A stretch of DNA of 64,000 bases from Marinobacter flavimaris (lineage in GTDB: Bacteria > Pseudomonadota > Gammaproteobacteria > Pseudomonadales > Oleiphilaceae). The translations under genes and the position numbers were made by a program. The DNA lies in contig NZ_PSSW01000001.1 in assembly GCF_002933295.1 (NCBI RefSeq), positions 620,001-684,000 of the forward strand, written 5' to 3'. How positions within the stretch are numbered: the first letter of the stretch is position 1; the number at the start of each line of letters is the position of its first letter. Shown one piece after another: positions 8,893-17,615 of this stretch. The notes below the pieces were generated by a model. The model did no database searches. It was not told the origin of the DNA and was given only the letters and a program-made list of their open reading frames with translations.

Positions 8893-10641
8893 GTGAACCA
8901 GTTCGATACGCTTATTGTCGGCGGCCGCTACTTTGACGGTACCGGCGGCCCCTCACGCATCGCCCATGTTGGCATCAAAGATGGGCGGGTTGCCGAAGTC
9001 TTTGACCAGCAGCCCGAACCCGGCCTTGCGACGCGCACGATTGACGCCAGCGGTTGCTGGGTAACGCCGGGATTTCTCGATACCCATACCCATTACGATG
9101 CCGAGTTGCTGGTAGCGCCGTCCCTGTCTGAATCCGTGCGTCACGGTGTCACCACGGTGCTGATCGGCAGTTGTTCCCTGAGCATGGTCTGTTCCGATCC
9201 GGAGGACGCCTCGGATATTTTTACCCGGGTGGAAACGGTCCCGAGGGAAAAAGTGCTGCCCATTCTGAAGCAGCACAAGTCCTGGCAGACACCAAAAGAG
9301 TGGGTGGCGTTCATGGACCAGCATCCACTGGGGCCCAATGTCATCAGTTTTCTTGGCCACAGTGATCTGAGAACCGCCGTGATGGGTCTTCATCGCGCCA
9401 CCGACAGGAACGTGACGCCGACTCCCGAAGAACAGCAAAAAATGGAGGCTCTGCTGGAGGAGGCGCTGCAGGAAGGATTCCTCGGTCTTTCCACCATGTG
9501 CCTGAAATGGGACAAGGTGGACGGTGATCGGGAGTGGTCCAAGAGCCTGCCAAGCACTTACGCCCGCTGGCGGGAGGTCAGCCGTCTGAATGCACTTTTG
9601 CGCCGGTACGGGCGGGTGCACCAGGGCGCACCGAATGCGGCCAATCCGTTGCAGGTGACCCAGTACCTGAAAGAGACCCTGGGCTGGTTGAGAAAGCCGC
9701 TGAAAACAACCCTCATTGCGATGATCGACCTCAAGGGTAACCCCACGGTCAAACCAATGGCAAGTCTGGTCGGATGGCTCGCCAACAGCTTTGGAGGTAA
9801 TTTTCGCTGGCAGCTGCTCCCGACGCCGTTCACGGTCTATGCCGATGGCATGGATATCGTGCTGTTCGAAGAATTCGGTGCCGGTGAAATGGCCCTGGAT
9901 ATTCGGGATCAGCTTGAGCGCAACGATCTCCTCAAGGACGAACAGTACCGCCGGAAATTCCGGAAATTCTATAAGGAAAAGCTCTCTCCGCGCGTTTGGC
10001 AGCGGGATTTCGGTGATGCTGTCATTCTCGATTGCCCGGACAAGAGTGTCGTCGGGCGAAACTTCGCTGAACTGGCGGCAGACCGCGGCATCCATGTTGT
10101 CGATTTCTTCCTCGACATGGTGGTGGCCCATGGACGTTCGCTGCGCTGGTTTACCACGGTGGGGAATCACAGAAAGGATAGGCTCCGAAAAATGGTAACC
10201 AATCCGGGCGCGCTGATCACCTTCTCCGATGCCGGCGCCCACATCCGGAATATGGCCTTCTACAACTTGCCGCTTCGGTTTCTGAAGCTGGTGAATGAAA
10301 GCCACGGGGAGGGCGAGCCGATCATGTCCCTCGAACGGGCCGTGCACCGATTGACCGGCGAACAGGCAGATTGGCTTGGCGTTGATGCAGGTCATATCAG
10401 GGCAGGGGACCGGGCCGATATAACGGTACTTGATCCCCGTGGCCTTGATCAGGATCTGGAGCAGGTTGAATGGGGCGAGATGGAAAACTTCGGACTGGAA
10501 AGAATGGTTAACCGTGTCCCTGGTTGTGTCAGAGAGGTGCTGATCAATGGCCGGCCTGCGGTAACGAATGGTGAGGTGCAACCTGCGTTGGGCAGGGAAT
10601 CTGGATACGGACACTTCCTGCGCGCCGGGGCGTCTGGATAA
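8893..10641 (+). CDS. Amidohydrolase family 3 protein, N-acyl-D-amino-acid deacylase-like
   Basis: A 582-residue cytoplasmic metal-dependent hydrolase. The N-terminus has the usual beta-sandwich start (DTLIVGGRYFDGTGGPS) and the metal-binding HTH motif in GFLDTHTHYDAELL (His65, His67). A late Asp in ITFSDAGAHIRN is the probable catalytic base. The C-terminus contains 'GDRADITVLDP', typical of D-aminoacylase and related enzymes. The natural substrate is uncertain. RBS AAAGGAG precedes the ATG. An antisense reading frame of almost the same length is a codon-bias shadow. Confidence 0.82.
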   Translation: MNQFDTLIVGGRYFDGTGGPSRIAHVGIKDGRVAEVFDQQPEPGLATRTIDASGCWVTPGFLDTHTHYDAELLVAPSLSESVRHGVTTVLIGSCSLSMVCSDPEDASDIFTRVETVPREKVLPILKQHKSWQTPKEWVAFMDQHPLGPNVISFLGHSDLRTAVMGLHRATDRNVTPTPEEQQKMEALLEEALQEGFLGLSTMCLKWDKVDGDREWSKSLPSTYARWREVSRLNALLRRYGRVHQGAPNAANPLQVTQYLKETLGWLRKPLKTTLIAMIDLKGNPTVKPMASLVGWLANSFGGNFRWQLLPTPFTVYADGMDIVLFEEFGAGEMALDIRDQLERNDLLKDEQYRRKFRKFYKEKLSPRVWQRDFGDAVILDCPDKSVVGRNFAELAADRGIHVVDFFLDMVVAHGRSLRWFTTVGNHRKDRLRKMVTNPGALITFSDAGAHIRNMAFYNLPLRFLKLVNESHGEGEPIMSLERAVHRLTGEQADWLGVDAGHIRAGDRADITVLDPRGLDQDLEQVEWGEMENFGLERMVNRVPGCVREVLINGRPAVTNGEVQPALGRESGYGHFLRAGASG

Positions 10642-10661
10642 TCACGGACAAAAGGAAACTT

Positions 10662-11267
10662 ATGAGCCAGCGATTTGCACCCGCAGTCTGGGTGGTGGTC
10701 TTCCTTGCTGTATTTGTCTGGTCTGCCATCGAGCCCACGGATCGGGCCACATGGGTTCTGGAAGTGCTGCCTGCCGCCGTTGGTTTCGCAGCGGTTGTCT
10801 GGTGTTTCTTCCGTTATCCACTTACGCCGCTGGTTTATGTGTTGATTCTGGTGCATGCCATCATTTTGATGGTTGGCGGGCACTATACCTATGCGGAAGT
10901 ACCTTTGTTCGACTGGTTTCGGGAATGGTTCGACTGGGAGCGTAACAACTACGACAAGCTTGGCCATCTGGCGCAGGGTTTTATCCCCGCAATGGTCGCC
11001 AGGGAAGTGGTTATTCGTTTCGAGGTGTTCTCCAGTCGCCGCTGGGCTGCGTTTTTTATTGTCTGCTTCTGCCTTGCGGTAAGCGCCTTTTACGAGTTGA
11101 TTGAATGGTGGGTAGCCTTGCTCAGTGACGAAGCCGCCGAGGCATTTCTGGGCACCCAGGGTTACGTCTGGGACACTCAGTCGGATATGGCCTGGGCATT
11201 GTCCGGGGCCATCCTGGCGCTTATCCTGCTTGGGCGTTTTCATGATCGCCAGCTTCAGGAGCTATGA
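10662..11267 (+). CDS. DUF2238 (YjdF-like) integral membrane protein
   Basis: A 201-residue protein with about six predicted spans. The segment HYTYAEVPLFDWFREWFDWERNNYDKLGHLAQGF and the later 'FYELIEWWVALLSDEAAEAFLGTQGYVWDTQSDM' region are hallmarks of the DUF2238/YjdF family, whose biochemical function is not established. It starts 20 bp after the amidohydrolase with AAAGGA upstream, so the two are probably cotranscribed. Confidence 0.85.
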   Translation: MSQRFAPAVWVVVFLAVFVWSAIEPTDRATWVLEVLPAAVGFAAVVWCFFRYPLTPLVYVLILVHAIILMVGGHYTYAEVPLFDWFREWFDWERNNYDKLGHLAQGFIPAMVAREVVIRFEVFSSRRWAAFFIVCFCLAVSAFYELIEWWVALLSDEAAEAFLGTQGYVWDTQSDMAWALSGAILALILLGRFHDRQLQEL

Positions 11268-11302
11268 CGCTGTGCCGCGAGCCGGAGTGGAATGTCTGAT
11301 TA

Positions 11303-12784
11303 ATGGAACAGGACTGTATGTCGGAAGAACTCAATGCTGACAACCAACCGGAGGGAATGCCCCGCAGCCAGGTGATCGGGCTCATCCTCGGAGCCGCGTT
11401 TCTTCTGGCGACTATTCTCCTTCCACCTCCTGAAACCATGTCTGGGCAAGCATGGTCCGCCCTTGGATTGATGCTGCTCATGGCGACCTGGTGGTCCACC
11501 GAGGCCATTCCGATCCCCGCCACTGCCCTGTTACCGATCGTGCTGGTTCCCGCGCTCGGGCTTGGAACCGTTGGTGAAGCCACCGAGCCCTATGCCAATC
11601 CAATCATTTTCCTGTTCCTGGGGGGATTTACCCTCGGGCTTGCGATGCAGAGGTGGAACCTGCACCGGCGAATCGCCCTTATGACGCTGAAGGCTGTGGG
11701 TAGCAAGCCCCGACGCCAGATTGCCGGATTCATGCTGGCCACGGCCTTTCTGAGCATGTGGGTCAGCAATACGGCAACCGCCATTATGATGCTGCCGATT
11801 GGTCTGTCGGTGGTAGCCATGATGGATACCAATGATAACCCTGAGGGCGTTCGGCGTTATGCCACGGCCCTGCTGCTGGCTATCGCTTATTCTGCCAGTA
11901 TCGGTGGCATTGCCACACTGATTGGCACACCGCCAAATGCCTTGCTGGCCGCCTACCTGAGCGAAAACCAGGGGGTCTCCGTGGGCTTTGCCCAATGGAT
12001 GCTTCTTGGCGTTCCGGTAACGATCGTAATGCTGGTTCTGGCGTGGTGGTGGCTGACCCGCCGGGACTTCGGTCTTGGCAAGTCTGGCGACGGTGGCAAG
12101 GCTATTCGGCAAGAGCTTGAGGCGTTGGGCTCGCTCGGAAAGGGCGAAAAGCTCGTGGCACTGGTGTTCCTTGTTACGGCAAGTGCCTGGATCTTCAGGC
12201 CTCTGTTATCCGACAGATTGATGCCCTGGCTAAGCGACACCGGCATTGCCATTGCTGCGGCCATCGCCATGTTCCTGATCCCGGTGAATACCCGCAACCG
12301 TGAATTTCTGCTGGACTGGGAAACCGCAAAGGCTATTCCCTGGGGCGTACTGCTCCTGTTTGGCGGGGGGCTGGCCATGGCCGGCGTGATCAGCAGTTCG
12401 GGCCTTGCGGAGTGGATCGCTCAAAGTCTCGGAGTGGCCGGCGCCCTGCCGATGCTCGTCATGATCCTGCTGGTGGTTGGCGTGATCATTTTTCTGACCG
12501 AAGTTACCAGCAATACAGCGACTGCGGCGGCGTTTCTGCCGTTGCTGGGGGCGCTGGCCCTTAGTCAGGGGGTGTCGCCGTTGCTACTGACAGTACCGGC
12601 TGCAATTGCCGCCAGTTGTGCCTTCATGATGCCGGTAGCTACCCCGCCCAATGCCATCGTGTTCTCCAGTGGCCACATGCAGATCGGCGACATGATCAGA
12701 GCCGGATTCGCCCTGAACCTGCTCGGCATTGTGGTGGTGACTGTCCTGAGCTATCTGCTACTCGGAGTGGTCTTTACCCTCTGA
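11303..12784 (+). CDS. SLC13/DASS family anion or dicarboxylate:Na+ symporter
   Basis: A 493-residue membrane protein with about 12 spans. It carries both family signatures built round Ser/Asn-Thr: 'SNTATAIMMLP' in the first half and 'SNTATAAAFLPLL' in the second, which form the Na+/substrate sites of the divalent anion:Na+ symporters. Substrates of relatives include succinate, citrate and sulfate. The start could also be ATG 11318 (MSEELNADNQ), which has GGA-rich sequence upstream. A GC-rich hairpin follows the stop. Confidence 0.87.
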   Translation: MEQDCMSEELNADNQPEGMPRSQVIGLILGAAFLLATILLPPPETMSGQAWSALGLMLLMATWWSTEAIPIPATALLPIVLVPALGLGTVGEATEPYANPIIFLFLGGFTLGLAMQRWNLHRRIALMTLKAVGSKPRRQIAGFMLATAFLSMWVSNTATAIMMLPIGLSVVAMMDTNDNPEGVRRYATALLLAIAYSASIGGIATLIGTPPNALLAAYLSENQGVSVGFAQWMLLGVPVTIVMLVLAWWWLTRRDFGLGKSGDGGKAIRQELEALGSLGKGEKLVALVFLVTASAWIFRPLLSDRLMPWLSDTGIAIAAAIAMFLIPVNTRNREFLLDWETAKAIPWGVLLLFGGGLAMAGVISSSGLAEWIAQSLGVAGALPMLVMILLVVGVIIFLTEVTSNTATAAAFLPLLGALALSQGVSPLLLTVPAAIAASCAFMMPVATPPNAIVFSSGHMQIGDMIRAGFALNLLGIVVVTVLSYLLLGVVFTL

Positions 12785-12791
12785 CCCTCAT

Positions 12792-12812
12792 CAGGCCCGG
12801 CAACCGGGCCTG
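12792..12812 (+). terminator. Hairpin after the SLC13 transporter gene
   Basis: CAGGCCCGG (12792-12800) pairs perfectly with CCGGGCCTG (12804-12812) round a CAA loop, 8 bp after the stop codon. The downstream sequence is CCGCCTTATTCC, with no clean T-run. It is a plausible transcription end that separates this gene from the C39 peptidase operon. Confidence 0.5.
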
Positions 12813-12990
12813 CCGCCTTATTCCTCCCGATGTCTTGAAGCAGTTCTCAATTCGCCTCCGTAAGGCCCCTCCTGCAGCGACAGATTTGAGGCACAGTTAT
12901 CTTTAAGGGCGCAGGCTTTTCGGTATCTTACCGTAACAACATGTAACCCGATGAATAACGGGGCCAATAAAAACAGGGACTTCGTCTGAC

Positions 12991-13791
12991 ATGCTGCTGG
13001 TGCTCGCTGGATCCATTCTTACATTCACCATGGTGCAGGAAGCCACCGTGGTGGAGCCTTTTGAGAAGGGTCAGATTGTTATTGAGCAGGACGTGGATTC
13101 GAGCCCGATAAAGTTGCGATCGGATGTCAGGGTCGAGCCACTGGTGGAGCAGAAGTTCCGCAACATCGTTCGTCAGGCCTATGACTACAGCTGCGGAAGT
13201 GCAGCGCTGACCACCGTGCTGAACTTCTACCTGGGTCGGACCCTGTCGGAACGTCAGGTCATGGAGGGGCTGCTTCATTACGGCGAAAGCGAACGTATCG
13301 TGGAACGTCGCGCCTTTTCCATGCTGGATATGAAGCGACTGGTGACAGCGCTCGGTTATCCCTCAGGCGGCTTCCGGGCAACGATTGATGACCTCAAGGA
13401 TCTTGATCACCCGGCGATCGTGCCCATCCATCACGCGGGTTTCAAACACTTCGTGGTGTTGAGGACGATTCGCGACGGGCGTGCCTATCTGGCAGACCCC
13501 TCGGTAGGGAATATCTCCTTCACGCTGGCTCAGTTCGAGGAAAAGTGGGACGACAATGTGCTCTTCATTGTCTTCCCGGGCAGCGATAAGCCACTGGACA
13601 ACCTCGAGCTGAAGGAAGAAGACCTTCGCTTTGTGGATGACCAGACAATGACCCTTCTGGCGCTGGAAAGGATACCGGCGTTTCACGAGTCCACCCAGCG
13701 GCGGATCCAGAATCTGCTTGAACGCCAGAAAAACAATCCCGACGGCAGTGTGGAGAACACCCGCAAGCAGTTGCACTACCGTCGGAACTAA
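12991..13791 (+). CDS. Stand-alone C39-family peptidase (FapD-like)
   Basis: A 266-residue protein with a short N-terminal hydrophobic segment (residues 1-15) that should send it to the inner membrane or periplasm. The papain-like C39 fold shows Cys68 in DYSCGSAALTT, His153 in FKHFVVLRT and Asp169 in YLADPSVGN as the probable triad. C39 domains usually sit on bacteriocin ABC exporters and cut double-glycine leaders; here there is no ABC part. Free-standing relatives include FapD of the functional amyloid system. A C-terminal Arg/Gln-rich helix (about 225-266) is extra. It heads an operon with two beta-barrels and a lipoprotein. Confidence 0.85.
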   Translation: MLLVLAGSILTFTMVQEATVVEPFEKGQIVIEQDVDSSPIKLRSDVRVEPLVEQKFRNIVRQAYDYSCGSAALTTVLNFYLGRTLSERQVMEGLLHYGESERIVERRAFSMLDMKRLVTALGYPSGGFRATIDDLKDLDHPAIVPIHHAGFKHFVVLRTIRDGRAYLADPSVGNISFTLAQFEEKWDDNVLFIVFPGSDKPLDNLELKEEDLRFVDDQTMTLLALERIPAFHESTQRRIQNLLERQKNNPDGSVENTRKQLHYRRN

Positions 13792-13844
13792 TTTACCGGG
13801 TAGTCCCGGGTCAGGAACACTACAAATAAAATAAGGGAGTCAGG

Positions 13845-14855
13845 ATGAATCGTTGGTTTGTGCGAGGTTTTATCCTTGTTTCCACGGCAGGTCTGCTTCC
13901 GGGCATGGCCCTGGGGCAGGAAGGGAGTGTGGATCAGGCGCGGGAAGCCCTGGCCAAACAAGAGGGCGACGAAGATGCTTCGCAACAACTGGAGGAAGTG
14001 TTCCAGGCTGCCGAGAAGAACTATTCGTTGCAGAAAAAGGGCTCTCATTCCCTGAATTACTCGTTCGATTATTCCTACACCGCGGACCAGCGTCTTGACC
14101 TGGCCATTACCAATGGATCGGTGAGAAACCTGGATGTGGTGCCATCGGCGACCCACAGCTTTACGAATTCCTTTTCCTACGATTATGGCCTGCTGGACAA
14201 CCTGACGGTCGGAACCCGAATTCCGCTGGTGGTCAAATACGACACTCAGGATGAGCTCAACGTCTATGACTTTGGCGATATTTCATTTACCGGGCGCTGG
14301 CAGCCGTTCGCCTATGTGCCCGGAAAGATGTCGACCACGCTGTTTGGAACCCTGTCCACCAAGACCGGCGTCAGTCCCTACGAGATCGATATCAACGAGC
14401 AGCTGTCTACTGGTAGCGGTTACTATTCGATCGGCGGCGGCGCAAGCCTTTCCAAAGTCCTCGATCCGGTGGTGATCTTCGGGTCCGTCAGTGCCACCTA
14501 TAACTTGCCGGCTGAAAACCTGCAGCAGGTAAGGGGTGCGCGGCTTCTTGAAGAGGTGGATCCAGGGTTCGGGCTGTCCGGCTCGGCGGGTTTTGCCTAT
14601 TCCCTGTCTTACGATATTTCACTGAGTATTTCCGCTCAGCTCAGCTACAGCGATGAAACCATCCTCACTTTCTCCAATGGCGATCAGGCCGTTGCCCAGG
14701 ACCAGATGACCGGTTTCCTTAGCATGTCATTGGGAACGCGCATCAGCGATACCACTATCGTGAATACCAGTCTCGGGATTGGTCTCACCGAGGACGCCCC
14801 GGACTTTTCTCTTGGGGTCTCCCTGCCCATTAACTTCTCCGGTCTCAAAGAGTGA
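13845..14855 (+). CDS. Outer-membrane beta-barrel transporter, FapF-like
   Basis: A 336-residue exported protein. A signal peptide ends near 'GMALGQEG' (about residue 25). It is followed by a predicted helical coiled-coil stretch (about 28-65, DQAREALAKQEGDEDASQQL and on) and then alternating aromatic/polar beta-strands to the end. A coiled-coil plug before a barrel is the plan of FapF, the trimeric exporter of amyloid fibres, and many relatives are simply annotated 'transporter'. It begins 53 bp after the peptidase. The protein lacks a terminal Phe but has Phe six residues from the end. The assignment rests on architecture, not a search. Confidence 0.65.
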   Translation: MNRWFVRGFILVSTAGLLPGMALGQEGSVDQAREALAKQEGDEDASQQLEEVFQAAEKNYSLQKKGSHSLNYSFDYSYTADQRLDLAITNGSVRNLDVVPSATHSFTNSFSYDYGLLDNLTVGTRIPLVVKYDTQDELNVYDFGDISFTGRWQPFAYVPGKMSTTLFGTLSTKTGVSPYEIDINEQLSTGSGYYSIGGGASLSKVLDPVVIFGSVSATYNLPAENLQQVRGARLLEEVDPGFGLSGSAGFAYSLSYDISLSISAQLSYSDETILTFSNGDQAVAQDQMTGFLSMSLGTRISDTTIVNTSLGIGLTEDAPDFSLGVSLPINFSGLKE

Positions 14856-14893
14856 TTGGTGTCGTTGACGATCTACGGGAAGGGAAGGACTTC

Positions 14894-16519
14894 ATGGGAC
14901 AGAAAATCCACAACCGTCAGATTCTCGCGGCGCTGATTGCCACGACCCTATCGTGTGGTGCCCAGGCCCAGCTGGCGCAGAACCTGACCATTCACCCCAA
15001 GGCGCTGGCGCTCGGCAATGCCGTGACTGCCGATCCGCCGGGGATCATGGCCATTCACTACAATCCAGCGGGCCTGACCAAACTGGATGGGCGCCAGCTG
15101 GAAGTAAACCTGATGAGCGTCTATCTCGACATTGACGCAGACTTCACAGCGCCGGAAGGGTATGAGATTTTCGGTATCGACGGCCTCGAAACGGATCCGC
15201 TGACCGGAAAGCAACGGGATCCTGTTGCCAATACTCACAGCCACACCAACAACGTGGCCCTGTATTTGCCCGGATACGGTATTCTTCGCGCGCCTCCGGG
15301 GCCGGCGCTGGCCCCTTCGGCGGGGATCAGTATCAACCCGCCGGGCTCGAAACTGACCTTTGGTAATGCGTTCTACCTGCCGCTGGCGGCCGGCTTTTAT
15401 CGCGACAAGGACGACCCTGGCCGTTACCAGCCCCAGGCCACGGCGCTGCAGCGCACGACTTATCTCTCACCCACGGTCGGTTATGAAATCAATGACGACT
15501 GGTCCGTGGGTGCCGGTATCCACCTGTCCCATATGGGAATCGCGGCAGACCAGTACATGCGGGCGCCCAACCTGCTGCTGGGGGTGGCTGAAGTTCTGCA
15601 GGACGCATTCAACTGCGAGAGTGGTGACGAACCCCTGCAGCCCTGGCTAGCGCTTTGTGGCGGTAATGTCGGTCCCTGGGATGACATTGGTGCCCTGAAC
15701 ATCAATGTTCAGGAAACCCTGTCACCCACCTATGCACTAGGGGTGATGTGGGAGCCAACTGATTGGTTCAGCTGGGGGGCGAGCTATACCTCTGAAGCTG
15801 AAATGAACATGAAGGGCACCTTCGAAATCCAGTACACCGATGACTGGTCCGGCTTCTGGCAGAGCGTTAACGGATCCGTGCTGGGTGCGATTACCTCGGC
15901 GATCCTGAGTCTTCCGTCAGGTGCGCCCAAGGAATCCGGCAACGTCAGTATGGATCTGGTCTACCCCCAGCACTTCCAGACCGGCATCAGCGTTGATGTG
16001 CACCCAAAGCTGACCCTCAACGCTGATATCGGCTGGACCGATTATGAACAGTGGGATGCCTTCGTTTTCCGGTTCGACCGCAACCTGGAGTTCCTCAATG
16101 CGGCGCGGATCCTGTCACCGGACAATGCCACTCCAAACACCCTGAGGCTGCCTCTGGGGTTCAAGAGCCAGTGGAACTGGGCGTTTGGTATGGAGTTTCA
16201 TGCGTCTTCCCGTCTGGACCTGCGTGCCGGCGTGGAAATACGGGATTCCGTTATCCCGGATGATCAGCGACAGGTCATGGCGCCGTTTGGTGGGGCGAAT
16301 CTCTACAGCATTGGTATGGGGTACCAGTGGGACAAGGACACCGAGATTGACATGAATCTCAGTTACCTTCACTCGGTGGAGTCGATTCCCGCGGACACCA
16401 GCTGTAACGTAAACTGCGACAACATCACCAACATTATTTATAACCCGTATGCGGGGCTCGATATCAAGACATCGCTGCGGGTCGTCATGGCTGGCTTGAG
16501 TTTCCGGACCAGGTTCTGA
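14894..16519 (+). CDS. OmpP1/FadL-family outer-membrane transporter
   Basis: A 541-residue barrel with a signal peptide (MGQKIHNRQILAALIATTLS, cleaved near GAQA-QL). The N-terminal plug-like sequence 'LGNAVTADPPGIMAIHYNPAGLTKLDGRQL' carries the NPAG motif of FadL proteins, which move fatty acids, hydrocarbons or aromatics across the outer membrane. It ends in ...SFRTRF, with the C-terminal Phe expected for BAM-dependent insertion. A Cys-containing insertion (SGDEPLQPWLALCGG) is present. The start at 14894 has AGGGAAGG upstream; a GTG/ATG nearer 14852 is less likely. It lies 38 bp after the FapF-like barrel and before a lipoprotein. Confidence 0.87.
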   Translation: MGQKIHNRQILAALIATTLSCGAQAQLAQNLTIHPKALALGNAVTADPPGIMAIHYNPAGLTKLDGRQLEVNLMSVYLDIDADFTAPEGYEIFGIDGLETDPLTGKQRDPVANTHSHTNNVALYLPGYGILRAPPGPALAPSAGISINPPGSKLTFGNAFYLPLAAGFYRDKDDPGRYQPQATALQRTTYLSPTVGYEINDDWSVGAGIHLSHMGIAADQYMRAPNLLLGVAEVLQDAFNCESGDEPLQPWLALCGGNVGPWDDIGALNINVQETLSPTYALGVMWEPTDWFSWGASYTSEAEMNMKGTFEIQYTDDWSGFWQSVNGSVLGAITSAILSLPSGAPKESGNVSMDLVYPQHFQTGISVDVHPKLTLNADIGWTDYEQWDAFVFRFDRNLEFLNAARILSPDNATPNTLRLPLGFKSQWNWAFGMEFHASSRLDLRAGVEIRDSVIPDDQRQVMAPFGGANLYSIGMGYQWDKDTEIDMNLSYLHSVESIPADTSCNVNCDNITNIIYNPYAGLDIKTSLRVVMAGLSFRTRF

Positions 16520-16555
16520 GTGGTGCCATTAACCTGAAGGTAGTCATTTGCAGTG

Positions 16556-17611
16556 ATGAACGCTTCGCTATTGAAACCCGCTTCGTGCCTTTTCCTGGCC
16601 GCCTTGCTCGGAGGCTGCCAGATAGGGGGCTCCACGATCACCGAAAGGGAAGGCTATTTTACCTGGGTAGACGAGCAGGGCAGGGTTCGATATTCGCCGA
16701 TCGTTGAGGCTGCAACCAGGGGGACGGCTGACCATGCCGGGGCGTCCCGTGATCAAGCGTCCGCCGAGGGACCGGCCCGCTCAGAGAGTGACGCGAGCCC
16801 CGAGACAGGGCTGAAAGAAGAAACCGAGTACACGCTTGAAAACTATCCGGATGCCGAAGCGCTTGCGAAAGACGGTTACGTTCGGCCGGGCGAGCGGCAG
16901 CCCTATTTCACCTGGCGCGACGCCGAGGGCAATGTACGCGTTAGCTATTACCGACCAGATACCCGCTCTGACCTTGAGAAAGGGCTGGTTGAACCGCCTG
17001 TCCAGATCACTGAAGCCAGCGTTTACCAGACAGGCCCCGCTGTAGCGGGCGCTGCTCCCGTAGAGGGTTATGATCCGGACGCCTTCGCGATATTGGGTCT
17101 TGAAGCTAAAACCGATGATTATTTTGCCCGGTTTTCAGCCAGCTGTTGTGAATCCATGGATGTTTCTGATCGGCAAAGCTGGCAATCGGGAAGGGAATTC
17201 GGCGTTACCGTCGCTGACGACTCAGCCACCCATCCGTTTCTCACCGGCACCAGCCCCTATCAACTGATTGAACTCCCGGACCCGGGCGCGCATCGCAGTC
17301 TGGTTATCCGCCTGCGCTCCTATGCCAAAGACGGCGTGTTCGTGCCCTCGCTGGTGTTTCTCGATGAGTCGATGGCACCGTTGAGGCTGGTAACAGATCT
17401 GGTGATGGATTTTACCCCGGAGAACTGGCATCGGCGCGGTTACCTGGAAGCATGGGTGCCCGCTTTCCCGGGACAGGACGAGCGTTGGCTGGTCCTGTTT
17501 ACACGAGATGAAGACCTGAACGGTCAGACTGTTATCGAAACCCCCGCCGGCCCCCGCAAAATCCCCCACATCAGGCACGGTGAAATCGGCCTGATGCAGG
17601 TGGAGGAATGA
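16556..17611 (+). CDS. MalM-like lipoprotein with two DUF4124-like repeats
   Basis: A 351-residue lipoprotein: the lipobox LLGGC places the lipidated Cys at 21. Two short similar repeats, 'YFTWVDEQGRVRYSP' and 'YFTWRDAEGNVRVSYY', look like DUF4124 units and are separated by a Ser/Ala/Glu-rich linker. The C-terminal half, with 'PYQLIELPDPGAHRSLVIRL' and 'FVPSLVFLDESMAPLRLV', resembles the MalM family, whose function is poorly known. A Cys-Cys pair occurs in 'SASCCESMD'. It ends the operon and converges with the deacetylase gene, with 4 bp between stops. It is a candidate partner of the preceding FadL-type porin. Confidence 0.68.
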   Translation: MNASLLKPASCLFLAALLGGCQIGGSTITEREGYFTWVDEQGRVRYSPIVEAATRGTADHAGASRDQASAEGPARSESDASPETGLKEETEYTLENYPDAEALAKDGYVRPGERQPYFTWRDAEGNVRVSYYRPDTRSDLEKGLVEPPVQITEASVYQTGPAVAGAAPVEGYDPDAFAILGLEAKTDDYFARFSASCCESMDVSDRQSWQSGREFGVTVADDSATHPFLTGTSPYQLIELPDPGAHRSLVIRLRSYAKDGVFVPSLVFLDESMAPLRLVTDLVMDFTPENWHRRGYLEAWVPAFPGQDERWLVLFTRDEDLNGQTVIETPAGPRKIPHIRHGEIGLMQVEE

Positions 17612-17615
17612 GGTT

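Noticed and set aside
8953..10614. 553-residue open frame antisense to the amidohydrolase gene
   Set aside because: It mirrors almost the full length of a clear family protein on the other strand and has no recognisable domain or good ribosome binding site; it reflects high-GC codon bias.
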